Shown here: piece by piece, positions 8,906-18,133 of the stretch | Position numbering within the stretch: position 1 is the first letter of the stretch | How the letters are laid out: every line of letters begins with the position of its first letter | Source of the DNA: Lysobacter capsici | Lineage (GTDB): Bacteria; Pseudomonadota; Gammaproteobacteria; Xanthomonadales; Xanthomonadaceae | Reading direction: 5' to 3' | Length of the DNA stretch: 64,000 bases | NCBI RefSeq assembly: GCF_018732085.1 | Contig: NZ_CP076103.1 | Span: 1,860,001 to 1,924,000 of the forward strand | Notes under the pieces: model-generated | The model's input: the letters and a program-made list of their open reading frames with translations, nothing else | The model's database searches: none | What the model was told of the DNA's origin: nothing | Program-made: the position numbers and the translations under genes

Positions 8906-9757
8906 ATGAACTCCGATCCTCGCGACACCCCGCCGCCGCCCGAGCGGCCCGAAATTGCCAACTCCCCCGTCGCCCCGGGCGACGCGGCCCCGCCCACCGC
9001 CGCGCCCGATCCGGCCGCCGCCCGCATCCGCATCGTCCTGGTCGGCACCCAGCACCCGGGCAACATCGGCTCGGCGGCCCGGGCCATGAAGACCATGGGC
9101 CTGTCGCGGCTGGTCCTGGTCGCGCCGGAGAAGGCGCTCGACCGCGACGCCTACGCGATGGCCGCCGGCGCCGACGACGTGCTCGAAGCCGCGCCGATCC
9201 TGCCCGACCTGGCCGCGGCGGTCGCCGATTGCCACTGGGTCCTGGGCTGCACCGCGCGCAGCCGCCGGATCGCGCTGGAGGAACTCCACCCGCGCTTCGC
9301 CGCCGAGCGCGTCGACGCCCGCGCCCGCGAGGGCGCGCAGGTCGCGCTGGTGTTCGGGCGCGAGCGCACCGGCCTGAACAACGACGAATTGCAGTTGTGC
9401 CATGCCGCGGTGCATATCCCGGCCAATCCCGATTACAGCTCGCTCAACCTCGGCGCGGCGGTGCAGGTGCTCAGTTACGAACTGCGCATCGCCGCGCTGG
9501 CCGCGGCCGCCGCCGATCCGACCGGCGACCATCGCGACCCGCCGGCCTCGCATGCGCAGTTGGAAGGCTTCTTCGGCCAGCTCGGCGAGGCGCTCGATGC
9601 GATCGACTTCCACAAGGGCCGCGCGCCCGAATCGGCCATGCGCAAGCTGCGCCGGCTGTTCCTGCGCGCCGATCTGGACGAGCGCGAAGTGCGGCTGCTG
9701 CGCGGCGTGCTCGCCGATGTCGAGCGCATGGCGATGCTGGCTGGCCAGCGTCGCTGA
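8906..9757 (+). CDS. trmJ: tRNA (cytidine/uridine-2'-O-)-methyltransferase TrmJ
   Basis: A SPOUT-class enzyme that 2'-O-methylates position 32 of several tRNAs. The 283-residue product has the N-terminal motif LVGTQHPGNIGSAARAMKTM, the knot motifs VALVFGRERTGLNNDEL and IPANPDYSSLNLGAAVQVLS, then a C-terminal helical extension. ATG 8906 was chosen over the in-frame TTG at 8900. The first ~40 residues are Pro/Ala-rich and probably disordered, longer than in E. coli. It is divergent from suhB. Confidence 0.93.
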   Translation: MNSDPRDTPPPPERPEIANSPVAPGDAAPPTAAPDPAAARIRIVLVGTQHPGNIGSAARAMKTMGLSRLVLVAPEKALDRDAYAMAAGADDVLEAAPILPDLAAAVADCHWVLGCTARSRRIALEELHPRFAAERVDARAREGAQVALVFGRERTGLNNDELQLCHAAVHIPANPDYSSLNLGAAVQVLSYELRIAALAAAAADPTGDHRDPPASHAQLEGFFGQLGEALDAIDFHKGRAPESAMRKLRRLFLRADLDEREVRLLRGVLADVERMAMLAGQRR

Positions 9758-9889
9758 GCGGCGGGGCGTGGCGGGCCGGCGCCCGGCTTTCGCGCGCGAC
9801 GCCGGGCCATCGCGGAGCCGCAACGCGGGCGTATCGGCGCGGCGGCGGTTCGATTACGCTGCGTTGGCAATCCGACCGGGTGACCTGAG

Positions 9890-10852
9890 TTGATCGCTAG
9901 CGCGCGGATTCTGAGTGGGCTGTTGGGGCTCGTCCTGGCCGGGGCGTCGGCCGGCGTCGCGGCGTCGCCCGATCCGCACGACACCCGCGGCGGCCACCCC
10001 GAAGACACCGATGCCCACGTGCTGGTGCTGGGCCGGATCAGCGACGATCCCAAGGCCCATTACGAACAGCTCAAGCCGCTGCTCGACTACGTGGTCCCGC
10101 GCATGGCCGAGGTCGGCATCCGCGAGGGCCGCATCCTGATGGCCAAGGACGTGCAGCAGATGGCCAGCTATCTGCGCCGCGGCCGGGTCGACTGGGTCAG
10201 CGAGACCGCCGGCACCGCGATGCTGCTGCACCAGCGCGCCGGCGCGCGGCCGTTGCTGCTGACCGAGCGCGACGGGGTCAGCCACTACCACAGCGTGTTC
10301 TTCGCCCGCCGCGACAGCGGGCTGCGCTCGCTCGAAGACCTCAGCGGCCACAACGTCGCGTTCCAGCGGCCGACCTCGACCAGCGCCTACTTCGTCCCGG
10401 CCGCGACCTTGCTCGAACGCGGCCTGACCCTGGAAATCCTGCTGTCGCCGACCGACCGGATCAACCGCGGCGGGGTCGGCTATCTGTTCGCGCGCTCCGA
10501 GCTCAACGTTTCGACCTGGGTCCACAAGCGCCTGGTCGATGCCGGGGTGATGAGCAACCTGGACTGGAACAATCCGCGCCGCATGCCCGAAGCGTTCCGT
10601 CGCGACCTGATCGAGATCGGCCGCAGCGAGGACTATCCGCGCGCGCTGGAAGTCGTGCGCGGCGATCTCGATCCGAAAGTCGCCGCGCGCCTGCGCGAGG
10701 TGCTGATCGACGCGGCCGGCGATCCCGACGCCGGCGAAGCGCTGCTGCGTTTCTTCAAGACCACCCGCTTCATGCCGATCGACGCCGAATCGCAGCGCGC
10801 GCTGGACCACATCGGTTCGGGCGTGGCGCGGGTGCGGGCGGAGGTCGAATGA
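9890..10852 (+). CDS. PhnD-like periplasmic substrate-binding protein
   Basis: A periplasmic binding protein of the phosphate/phosphite/phosphonate (PhnD) type, 320 residues. The N-terminal signal peptide (about 1-25, LLGLVLAGASAGVAAS) is followed by VLVLGRISDDPKAHYEQLKP, a DWVSETAGTAMLL segment, and SLEDLSGHNVAFQRPTSTSA, which matches the ligand-binding region of the family. Translation starts at TTG 9890. The stop overlaps the next start as ATGA. No ABC permease or ATPase is adjacent. Instead the gene is coupled to a HAMP-GGDEF-EAL protein, so it probably senses rather than imports. The ligand cannot be told from the sequence. Confidence 0.82.
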   Translation: MIASARILSGLLGLVLAGASAGVAASPDPHDTRGGHPEDTDAHVLVLGRISDDPKAHYEQLKPLLDYVVPRMAEVGIREGRILMAKDVQQMASYLRRGRVDWVSETAGTAMLLHQRAGARPLLLTERDGVSHYHSVFFARRDSGLRSLEDLSGHNVAFQRPTSTSAYFVPAATLLERGLTLEILLSPTDRINRGGVGYLFARSELNVSTWVHKRLVDAGVMSNLDWNNPRRMPEAFRRDLIEIGRSEDYPRALEVVRGDLDPKVAARLREVLIDAAGDPDAGEALLRFFKTTRFMPIDAESQRALDHIGSGVARVRAEVE

Positions 10853-12981
10853 GACTGCGCGCGGGCCTGCAGGCCAAGTTCCTGTCGATCATGGGGGTGG
10901 CGTTTCTGGTCGTGGTCGCGCTGATCGCGCTGTTGCTGCATCGGCAGGAACGCATCCAGGCCGAAGTGGTCGGGGTCAGCCGCGATGCGATGCGCGACAG
11001 CTTCGTCGAAAGCCTGCGCCGTCACGGCGAAGGCGAGGTGGCGCAACTCGCCGGTTCGCTGACCAACCCGCTGTATTACTTCGACCTGGACGCGATCGGC
11101 GAACTCAGCCGCGCCGCGCTGGCCAATCCGGGCGTGCGCTACGTGATCGTCTACGACAACGACGGCAACATCGTCCACGACGGCAGCGAGGAGATTCCCA
11201 GCTACGGCAAGCGCATGGACGACGCGATGGCCAAGCCGATCGTCGCCGCGCGCGCGCTGCACACCCAGTGGGGCGAGAACACCTTCGACGTGTCGATGCC
11301 GATCAAGATCGGCCAGCAGCGGCTCGGCGGCGTGCGCGTGGGCTACGACCTCAAGGCGATGCGCACGTATCAGGACAGCGCGCTGGACCAATTGCGGCAA
11401 CGGCTGGAAGAACTCGGCCGGCGCCAGTTGCTGTGGGTCGGGCTGCTCAGCGCCGGCCTGCTCGCGCTCGGCGCGCTGATGGTGTGGCTGATCCAGCGCT
11501 GGCTGGTCAAGCCGATCCGCGAACTCGCCGACGCCGCCCAGGCGATCGAGAACGGACAATTTGACAGCGCGCCGCCGGCCGGTCACCCCAACGACGAAGT
11601 CGGCGACCTGATGCATGCGTTCAGCCGCATGAGCCACAGCCTCGCGCGCCACGACCGCGACATCCGCCGCATGGCCTACACCGATGCCTTGACCGGGCTG
11701 GCCAACCGGCTCGCGTTTCGCGAGTGGCTGGACCAGCGGCTGCTGCACCTGCGCGGCGACGGCGGCCAGCTCGGCCTGTTGTTCGCCGACATCGACGATT
11801 TCAAGCGCGTCAACGACACCCTCGGCCACGACGCCGGCGACGATGTGCTGCTGCAGTTCGCCCAGCGCATCCAGGACACGGTGCGCCGGATCGGCGGCGA
11901 ACGCGCGCTGTTGGCGCGCTTCGGCGGCGACGAATTCGTGATCCTGGTCGAGGGCAGCCGCGAGCGCAACGGCGAGGCGCGCACGGTCGCCACCCACCTG
12001 GCCGAAGTGCTGGTGGCCGAACTTGGCCAGCCGATCGTGGTGCACGACCGCCAGGTGTTTCTCGGTACCTCGATCGGCGTGACCCTGTATCCGGAAGACG
12101 CGTCGGGCGCGACCGCGCTGATGAAGAACGGCGACATCGCCATGTACCAGGCCAAGGTCGCCGGCAAGAACTGCTATCGCTTCTACAGCCGTGCGATGGA
12201 TCAGGCGGTGGAGCGTCGGGTCCACCTGGAACACGAATTGCGCGGGGCGTGGGATCGCGGCGAGCTGAGCCTGGTGTATCAGCCGGTGTTCCGCCTCGCC
12301 GACGGCAAGATGGTCGGCGCCGAAGCGCTGCTGCGCTGGAAGCATCCCGAGCAGGGCCTGATCGCGCCGTCGGTGTTCATCGATGTCGCCGAGCAGAGCG
12401 GCCTGATCGAAACCCTCGGCCCGCAGGTGCTCCGCGCGGCCTGCGAGGATGCGGTGTCGTGGCGCGACACACGCATCGGCGCCGATCCGATGTTCGTCTC
12501 GGTCAACGTCTCGCCGCGCCAGTTGCGCAGCGGCGACCTGCCCAACGTGGTCGCCGCCTGCCTGCACGAAACCGGATTGCCGGCGCAGCAACTGCATCTT
12601 GAGCTTACCGAGACCGCGGTGATCGGCGACGAGATCCACGCCAGCAGCCTGCTGTCGCGTCTGCGCGCGAGTGGGGTGAAAGTGTGGCTGGACGATTTCG
12701 GTACTGGTTTCTCCGGCCTGAGCCATCTGCGCCGGGTGCCGGTCGACGGGGTCAAGATCGACCGCAGTTTCATCGCCGACGTGCTGCGCGATCCCGACGA
12801 TCTGGCCCTGACCACCGCGATCATCGCGATGGCGCATTCGCTGGGCATCATCGTCGTCGCCGAGGGCGTGGAGAAGGAAGGCCAGTACGCGGTGCTGCGC
12901 GAGCGCGGTTGCGATCTGGCGCAGGGGTATTGGCTGGGGCATCCGGTGAATGCGCAGGAGTTTTTGGTGCTGTTGGGTTGA
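10849..12981 (+). CDS. Membrane HAMP-GGDEF-EAL c-di-GMP signalling protein
   Basis: The 710-residue protein has a membrane helix at about 14-32, a periplasmic sensor region to about 200, a second helix (about 198-218), a HAMP linker (LVKPIRELADAAQAIENG), a GGDEF domain with intact FGGDEF (359-363), and an EAL domain with intact EALLRW (492-497) and LDDFGTGFSGLSHLRR. Both active-site signatures are present, so it could make or break c-di-GMP. The start overlaps the upstream binding-protein gene by 4 bases. The arrangement resembles the NspS-MbaA pair of Vibrio, in which a binding protein controls a GGDEF-EAL partner; that parallel is inference. Confidence 0.93.
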   Translation: MRLRAGLQAKFLSIMGVAFLVVVALIALLLHRQERIQAEVVGVSRDAMRDSFVESLRRHGEGEVAQLAGSLTNPLYYFDLDAIGELSRAALANPGVRYVIVYDNDGNIVHDGSEEIPSYGKRMDDAMAKPIVAARALHTQWGENTFDVSMPIKIGQQRLGGVRVGYDLKAMRTYQDSALDQLRQRLEELGRRQLLWVGLLSAGLLALGALMVWLIQRWLVKPIRELADAAQAIENGQFDSAPPAGHPNDEVGDLMHAFSRMSHSLARHDRDIRRMAYTDALTGLANRLAFREWLDQRLLHLRGDGGQLGLLFADIDDFKRVNDTLGHDAGDDVLLQFAQRIQDTVRRIGGERALLARFGGDEFVILVEGSRERNGEARTVATHLAEVLVAELGQPIVVHDRQVFLGTSIGVTLYPEDASGATALMKNGDIAMYQAKVAGKNCYRFYSRAMDQAVERRVHLEHELRGAWDRGELSLVYQPVFRLADGKMVGAEALLRWKHPEQGLIAPSVFIDVAEQSGLIETLGPQVLRAACEDAVSWRDTRIGADPMFVSVNVSPRQLRSGDLPNVVAACLHETGLPAQQLHLELTETAVIGDEIHASSLLSRLRASGVKVWLDDFGTGFSGLSHLRRVPVDGVKIDRSFIADVLRDPDDLALTTAIIAMAHSLGIIVVAEGVEKEGQYAVLRERGCDLAQGYWLGHPVNAQEFLVLLG

Positions 12982-13052
12982 AGATCTAGTCGCGTTCGGT
13001 TTGGTCCAAGCCCTGCGTTTGCGCTGTTGTTTTTGTTTACGCCGTTGTTTTT

Positions 13053-13143
13053 GCTCGTCATTCCCGCGAAGGCGGGAATCCAGGGCTTCACCGCGGCATG
13101 ACTCTGAAGTCTCTGGATTCCCGCCTTCGCGGGAATGACGAGC
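13053..13143. repeat. Inverted pair of TCATTCCCGCGAAGGCGGGA repeats
   Basis: A CTCGTCATTCCCGCGAAGGC arm (13053-13083) and its exact inverse (13113-13143) surround a 29-base centre, between two convergent genes. Each arm is itself palindromic. It could act as a transcription barrier. The family recurs at 17.5-17.7 and 61.8 kb. Confidence 0.85.
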
Positions 13144-13181
13144 AAAAGCGATGCGATGCGCTCGCAAGTCAGCCCAACGTC

Positions 13182-13880
13182 TTAACCCAACTTAGCCCGC
13201 GCCAACGCAATCCACTCCGCCGCCGCCTGCGCCAGGCTGCCCGACAACACCCCGAACACCGCCACCGCGATCACGCCGGCGACCCAGGCGATGCCCATCA
13301 GCTTGCCGTCGCGCTCCAACAGCGCGAACGCGAACAACAGCAACAACGCGCCGAACAGGAAATTGGTGAACGGGATCGGCAGCGACAACAGGATGCCGAG
13401 CAGCACCAGCAACAAACCGGTGAAGGCGTTGGCGGCGCGGTGATCGAGCAGCGCGGTCGCGCGCGGGCTGACGAAACGTTCCAGCCGGGTCAGCCATGGC
13501 GCCAGCAGATTGCGGAACTTGGCCATAGCGCTGCGGTGCGGGCCGCGCCGCGCGATGAAGCCCGGCAGCCACGGTCTGCGCAGCCCGATCAGCAACTGCA
13601 GGCCGACCAGCACCACCAGCGGGCCGCTGACCGCGCCGCCGACGCCCGGGATCGGGATGAAGGCGGGCAGGGTGGAGACGAACAGCAGCATGCCGAACGA
13701 GCGGTTGCCCAGGCCGTTGAACACGTCGCCGAACTTGACCACCTCGTCGGGATCGCCGGCGACGATGGCGTCGAGCAAGGCGCGGGTACCGGCCTCGTGG
13801 ACGTCGCCGCGACGCGCGCGGTCGCGGCGGCCATCGTTGGGGCCGCCGCCATCCGGCCCGCGGTCAGCCGCTGCCGTCAT
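13182..13880 (-). CDS. ExoD-family membrane protein
   Basis: A 232-residue integral membrane protein with the ExoD signatures FGDVFNGLGNRSFGMLLFVS, PAFIPIPGVGG and LPIPFTNF, and about four hydrophobic segments. ExoD homologues were named for exopolysaccharide production in rhizobia; the biochemical role is unknown. The first ~28 residues are Arg/Gly/Asp-rich and may not all be translated. It starts 17 bases inside the end of the upstream CNNM gene, so the two are co-transcribed. Confidence 0.85.
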   Translation of the reverse strand: MTAAADRGPDGGGPNDGRRDRARRGDVHEAGTRALLDAIVAGDPDEVVKFGDVFNGLGNRSFGMLLFVSTLPAFIPIPGVGGAVSGPLVVLVGLQLLIGLRRPWLPGFIARRGPHRSAMAKFRNLLAPWLTRLERFVSPRATALLDHRAANAFTGLLLVLLGILLSLPIPFTNFLFGALLLLFAFALLERDGKLMGIAWVAGVIAVAVFGVLSGSLAQAAAEWIALARAKLG

Positions 13881-15204
13881 CGTCGGTGGACTCGGCGGGC
13901 TTGGGCAGCTGCCGCTGCAGCAGCAGCTTGTCGATGCGCGGGCCGTCCAGGTCGATCACCTCGATCCGCCAGCCGCTCCAGGCGAAATACTCGCCCACGT
14001 GCGGAATCCGGCCGAAGTGCGCGATCACCATGCCGGCCACGGTGTGGAAGTCGTGCTCGTCCTCGTTCGGCAGGCGTCCGCCGCCGATCACTTCGCGCAG
14101 TTCTTCCACCGGCAGCGCGCCGTCGATCAGATACGAGCCGTCTTCGCGCTGCACCACCGGCCCGGCCTGATCGTCGGACTCGGCGGTCTGGACCCGGCCG
14201 ATCACCGCGCCCATCAGGTCGTTGACGGTGATCAAACCGGTCACGTCGCCGTATTCGTCGACCACCAGCGCCAGCGACTGTTGCTCTTCGCGGAAGATTT
14301 CCAGCAGCTTGAGCGCGTGGGTGGATTCGGACACGAACAAGGCTTCGGTCAGCTGGCCGAACAGGTCCGGCAGGTTGCCCACGCCCAGGTTGCGCAGCAG
14401 CGACTTGGCCTCGAGCACGCCGAGCACGTCCTGGTCGCTGCCGCGATACACCGGGAAGCGCGAGAACGGCGACTCGCGCATCGCCGCGAGGTTGTCCTCG
14501 ATCGAGGCGCTGGCGTCGAGCCAGGTGATGCGGGTGCGCGGCGTCATCAGGCTGTCGGTGGTGCGGTCGCCGAGGCTGAGCACGCGATTCATCATCTTGC
14601 GTTCGTCGGCGTCGATCACGCCCTGCTCGTGGCTTTCGCTGACCAACAGCCGAATCTCTTCTTCACTGATCTCGCTGCGCGCGTCGTCCTTGATCCCGAG
14701 CAGGCGCAGCACCAGGCGGTTGATCGCGCCGAGCGTGGCGACCACCGGCTTGGCGAAACGGGCCAGCCCGGCCAGCACGATCGCCACGGAACTGGCGATC
14801 TTTTCCGGATTGGTCAGCGCCAGCCGCTTGGGAATCAGCTCGCCGAAGATGACCTGCGCGGCGGTGATCAGGCCGACCGCGGTGCCGATGCCGATCGGGC
14901 GCGCGTATTCGATGGCGCCGGGGAATACGCCGCCGAGCCAGCCGGCGATGGCCAGGCCGATCGACTCGCCGCCGAAGGTGCCGGTGAGCACGCCGATCAG
15001 GGTGATGCCGACCTGCACGGTCGACAGCAGGTTGTCGGGGTGTTCGGCCAACTGCAGGGCCATGCGGGCGCCGCGGCTGGGATGGGTCGGGTTGTCGGCC
15101 ATCTGCTTCAGGCGCAGCTTGCGTGAGGTCATCAGCGCCATCTCCGACATCGCGAAGAAGGCATTGAGGACGATCAGGGCCATGACGATCAGTAGTTCCA
15201 GCAT
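13864..15204 (-). CDS. CNNM/CorC-type transmembrane protein with CBS domains
   Basis: A 446-residue protein of the UPF0053 (hemolysin C-like/CNNM) family, linked to magnesium or cobalt efflux. Residues 1-195 form a DUF21 membrane domain with about four helices (MLELLIVMALIVLNAFFAMS). Two CBS domains follow (LMTPRTRITWLD and DEYGDVTGLITVNDLMG), then a C-terminal CorC/HlyC domain (DGSYLIDGALPVEELREV). GGAGG lies 8 bases before ATG 15204, preferred over the TTG at 15210. It is the first gene of a two-gene operon with exoD. Confidence 0.9.
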   Translation of the reverse strand: MLELLIVMALIVLNAFFAMSEMALMTSRKLRLKQMADNPTHPSRGARMALQLAEHPDNLLSTVQVGITLIGVLTGTFGGESIGLAIAGWLGGVFPGAIEYARPIGIGTAVGLITAAQVIFGELIPKRLALTNPEKIASSVAIVLAGLARFAKPVVATLGAINRLVLRLLGIKDDARSEISEEEIRLLVSESHEQGVIDADERKMMNRVLSLGDRTTDSLMTPRTRITWLDASASIEDNLAAMRESPFSRFPVYRGSDQDVLGVLEAKSLLRNLGVGNLPDLFGQLTEALFVSESTHALKLLEIFREEQQSLALVVDEYGDVTGLITVNDLMGAVIGRVQTAESDDQAGPVVQREDGSYLIDGALPVEELREVIGGGRLPNEDEHDFHTVAGMVIAHFGRIPHVGEYFAWSGWRIEVIDLDGPRIDKLLLQRQLPKPAESTDDDGSG

Positions 15205-15610
15205 CGGCAATGCCTCCTGTGGCCGGTGGGTTCACGGAAGGAGCGCGCATTGCAGGCGGAACGGGCCGGGACTGGCCGGCTAGGTGGCGGTTTTGGGTCG
15301 TCGTCCATGGGTTGCGGGGGAAACGGTAGGGAAAGGCGGCACGGCCGGAGCCGGACCGGGGCCGATCTTAGCAGGCATTCACGACGGTCCTTCGTGAAAG
15401 CGGCCCGGTCGCGCGGATCGGCGAGGGCGCGCGGATCGGCCCGCGATGGCGTTTTTGCGAAGTGCGGCGGCCGTCCGGGCAGGCCAAGGTGGGCGCGGCG
15501 TCTTCAAACGGTCATAATCGCGCCCGCAAACCCGTGCCGGCGCCGCCGGCGCCAGAACACCCACCGGCGCGGCCGGCATTCAGCGACTTACGGCCCAGAG
15601 GCTTCCCAGC
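15205..15610. other. Divergent intergenic region between CNNM gene and DUF47 gene
   Basis: There is no coding frame with family features. It must hold promoters for both directions. A CATAAT (15513-15518) about 93 bases before the DUF47 start is a weak -10 candidate without a clear -35. A small TTCACGA-CGGTCC-TTCGTGAA hairpin lies at about 15378-15398. Confidence 0.5.
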
Positions 15611-16237
15611 ATGTTTTCCCTGCAGACCATTTTCGGCCAAGGCAACCAGTTCTATACCCTGCTCGAGGAGGCCGCCGTCGCCGCCCACGACAGCACCAAG
15701 GCCCTGCACGCCATGCTCAAGGCCTCCGATCGCCAGCCCGCGCTGGACGCGTTCAAGCTCGCCCGCCAGCGCGAGCGCGAGGCCTCCGACAAGATCAGCC
15801 AGGAGCTGGTCGACAGCTTCATCACCCCGATCGAGCGCGAGGACATCGAGTCGCTGAGCACCGCGCTGTACAAGATCCCCAAGCAGGTCGAGAAGTTCGC
15901 CGACCGCTATTCGCTGGCCACCCGCCACCTGGAACACATCGACTTCGCGCCGCGCGCGGCGATGCTCGAGCAGGCCGCCGAGGTGGTGGTCAAGATGGTC
16001 CACCAGCTGCGCCATCTCAAGCTCGAACCGATGAAGGCGCTCAACGACCAATTGCGCGCGCTGGAGAACGAGGCCGACCGGCTGATGCTGGAGCTGTACC
16101 GCGACATCTATTCCGGCCAACTCGACAACCTGCAGATGTTCTTGCTGAAGGAGTTCTTCGAGATCCTGGAAAAGGCGATCGACCGCTGCCGCGAGGCCGG
16201 CGTGGTCGCCTACCAGATCGTCCTGAAAAACTCCTGA
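15611..16237 (+). CDS. DUF47 family protein, PhoU-like regulator of PiT transport
   Basis: A 208-residue all-helical cytoplasmic protein of the DUF47/YkaA family, related to PhoU. Typical features are the N-terminal FSLQTIFGQGNQFYTLLEE, SFITPIEREDIESLSTAL, and the C-terminal KEFFEILEKAIDRCREAGVV. DUF47 genes are usually found directly upstream of pit-type phosphate transporter genes, and here the transporter starts 10 bases later. It likely modulates the transporter's activity. Confidence 0.93.
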   Translation: MFSLQTIFGQGNQFYTLLEEAAVAAHDSTKALHAMLKASDRQPALDAFKLARQREREASDKISQELVDSFITPIEREDIESLSTALYKIPKQVEKFADRYSLATRHLEHIDFAPRAAMLEQAAEVVVKMVHQLRHLKLEPMKALNDQLRALENEADRLMLELYRDIYSGQLDNLQMFLLKEFFEILEKAIDRCREAGVVAYQIVLKNS

Positions 16238-16247
16238 GGCGCGCGCG

Positions 16248-17375
16248 ATGCTTACGCTCGTCATCGTGGTAGTGCTGGCCGCGCTGATCTTCGAATACGT
16301 CAACGGCTTCCACGACACCGCCAACTCGATCGCCACCGTGGTCGCGACCAAGGTGCTCTCGCCGATGCAGGCGGTGATCCTGGCCGCCTCGACCAACCTG
16401 ATCGGCGCGCTGTGGGGCACCGCGGTGGCCAAGACCATCGCCTCGGGCCTGATCGACGCCGGCGTGGTCGAGGTCGGTTCGCAGTTGCTGCTGTGCGCGC
16501 TGCTCGGCGGCATCATCTGGAACCTGATCACCTGGTGGCTGGGCCTGCCGTCCTCGTCCTCGCACGCGCTGATCGGCGGCCTGTGCGGCGCGGCGGTCGC
16601 GGCCTCGTCGAACAACTGGCACGCGGTGGTCTGGTCGCATCCGGCCGAACCGATCTGGAAGAGCGCCGGCGTGCTGTGGAAGGTGATCGTGCCGATGTTC
16701 ACCTCCCCGGTGCTCGGCTTCGCCGCCGGTTTCCTGGTGATGGGCGTGCTGTTCGCATTGATCTCGTTCATGGCCCGCAGCGGCGGCGTGCTGCGCCGGC
16801 TGGCGCGGCCGCGCTGGGTCAACGGCTTCTTCGGCAAGGCGCAGCTGCTCAGCGCCGCCGGCATGGGCTTCGCCCACGGCATGAACGATGCGCAGAAGAC
16901 CATGGGCATCATCGCCCTGGCCCTGATCAGCGCGCAGGCCGCCGGCACCCTGGACAACCTGCCGGCGTGGCTGGCGTTCCTGCATCCTTCGCCCGAAGCG
17001 ATCGCCAACAACGACATCGACACCTGGATCAAGCTGACCTGTGCGGTGGTGATGGCCGCCGGCACCGCCGCGGGCGGCTGGCGCATCATCAAGACCCTCG
17101 GCCACAAGCTGGTCAAGCTGCACCCGATCCACGGCTTCGCCGCCGAGACCAGCGCCGCGACGGTGATCATGTTCGCCTCCTCGCTGGGCATCCCGGTTTC
17201 GACCACCCACAACATCTCCGCCGCGATCATGGGCGTGGGCACGGCCAAGCGTTTCAACTCGATCAAGTGGACCGTGGTCGAGAAGATGATCTGGGCGTGG
17301 ATCCTGACGATTCCGGCGGCGGGCGGTATCGCGTATGGGTTGTTCGAGTTGATGCGGTTCTTGGGGTGGATTTGA
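16248..17375 (+). CDS. Low-affinity inorganic phosphate transporter, PiT family
   Basis: A 375-residue inner-membrane transporter, about 10-11 helices, taking up phosphate (probably as a metal-phosphate complex) with protons. The N-terminal family signature is FEYVNGFHDTANSIATVVAT; its repeat in the C-terminal half is GMGFAHGMNDAQKTMGIIAL, with WLGLPSSSSHALIGGLCG and SLGIPVSTTHNISAAIMG loops. It is translationally close to the DUF47 gene. Residue length is short compared with E. coli PitA (499), as in many PiT-DUF47 pairs. Confidence 0.94.
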   Translation: MLTLVIVVVLAALIFEYVNGFHDTANSIATVVATKVLSPMQAVILAASTNLIGALWGTAVAKTIASGLIDAGVVEVGSQLLLCALLGGIIWNLITWWLGLPSSSSHALIGGLCGAAVAASSNNWHAVVWSHPAEPIWKSAGVLWKVIVPMFTSPVLGFAAGFLVMGVLFALISFMARSGGVLRRLARPRWVNGFFGKAQLLSAAGMGFAHGMNDAQKTMGIIALALISAQAAGTLDNLPAWLAFLHPSPEAIANNDIDTWIKLTCAVVMAAGTAAGGWRIIKTLGHKLVKLHPIHGFAAETSAATVIMFASSLGIPVSTTHNISAAIMGVGTAKRFNSIKWTVVEKMIWAWILTIPAAGGIAYGLFELMRFLGWI

Positions 17376-17457
17376 TTGCCGCGGGGAAGATCGTGGCGCC
17401 GCGGTAAAGATCGAAGCTCGACGGAGTCGTAAGGATTGAAGCTCGGCGGAGATACGC

Positions 17458-17483
17458 AAAAGGCCCGCGAATGCGGGCCTTTT
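17458..17483 (+). terminator. Intrinsic terminator after the PiT transporter gene
   Basis: AAAAGGCCCGC, loop GAAT, GCGGGCCTTTT: an 11-bp stem with a T-run, 83 bases after the stop codon. Confidence 0.85.
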
Positions 17484-17523
17484 GTTTGCGGCGCGATTGG
17501 AGGTTTGAACGCGTCCTTCCGAG

Positions 17524-17745
17524 TCGTCACTCCCGCGCAGGCGGAGATCCAGAGCCTTCAGCGCGATCTTTCGAATCGTCATTCCCGCGAAGGCGGGAGT
17601 CCAGAGACTTAAGCGTCATCTCTCGAGCCGTCATTCCCGCGAACGCGGGAATCCAGTGACTTTGACGCTACGCCGGATGCTGCGTGGCTCCAGGAGGGAG
17701 ACGGCTAAAGTCTCTGGATTCCCGCGTTCGCGGGAATGACGGTCT
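17524..17745. repeat. Cluster of four TCATTCCCGCG repeats
   Basis: Three direct copies begin near 17524 (diverged), 17577 and 17629, spaced about 52 bases, and an inverted copy lies at about 17709-17745 (TCTCTGGATTCCCGCGTTCG). The outer copies could pair into a long hairpin. The 17376-18133 gap contains no credible gene; besides this cluster it holds another repeat pair and a short tandem repeat. Confidence 0.82.
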
Positions 17746-17872
17746 GGTGGGGGCGCGGATATCGTTCGGATACGCGATAGCAGATTCCCGATGTCGACGT
17801 CATGCGTCGAGGCAGCCGACAAACGCCACTGGCGGATGCGATGAAACTCACGTCGCGCCGCGGCTGGAGGCA

Positions 17873-17942
17873 GCGTGGTCGCGGCTCGCGCCGCTCCTGC
17901 ATGGGCTACCTGTAGGAGCGGCGCGAGCCGCGACCGCGAGAG
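17873..17942. repeat. GGAGCGGCGC inverted-repeat pair
   Basis: GTGGTCGCGGCTCGCGCCGC (from about 17876) and the inverted TGTAGGAGCGGCGCGAGCCG (17911 on) face each other around a 10-base loop. This belongs to the same family as the window's first 340 bases. Confidence 0.8.
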
Positions 17943-18044
17943 TCGGACGACGACGAAAGGGGGCGAAAGGGGAATGGGGCGACGAAGAAACGGGAGTCAG
18001 GCGCGCGAACGGCGAAACCAAAACCGGCTCCTGGATCGAATCAA

Positions 18045-18084
18045 CCCGCAGCCAAACACCAAGTCCCGCAGCCAAACACCAAGT
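18045..18084. repeat. Two-copy 20-bp tandem repeat
   Basis: CCCGCAGCCAAACACCAAGT is present twice with no spacer. It lies in non-coding sequence downstream of the YbjN-like gene. Confidence 0.7.
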
Positions 18085-18133
18085 CCCACGACCACAAACC
18101 ACGCCCCGCAACTCCCGGCCCGTCACCTGCGAC

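Noticed and set aside
17524..17745. CRISPR-like spacing of the TCATTCCCGCG repeats
   Set aside because: Repeats are palindromic, diverged, dispersed elsewhere in the window and one copy is inverted, so it is a REP cluster.
17684..18133. 435-residue plus-strand frame through the gap before the YbjN-like gene
   Set aside because: Starts in repeat sequence, then runs antisense to the YbjN-like gene and over the ATL gene in another frame.
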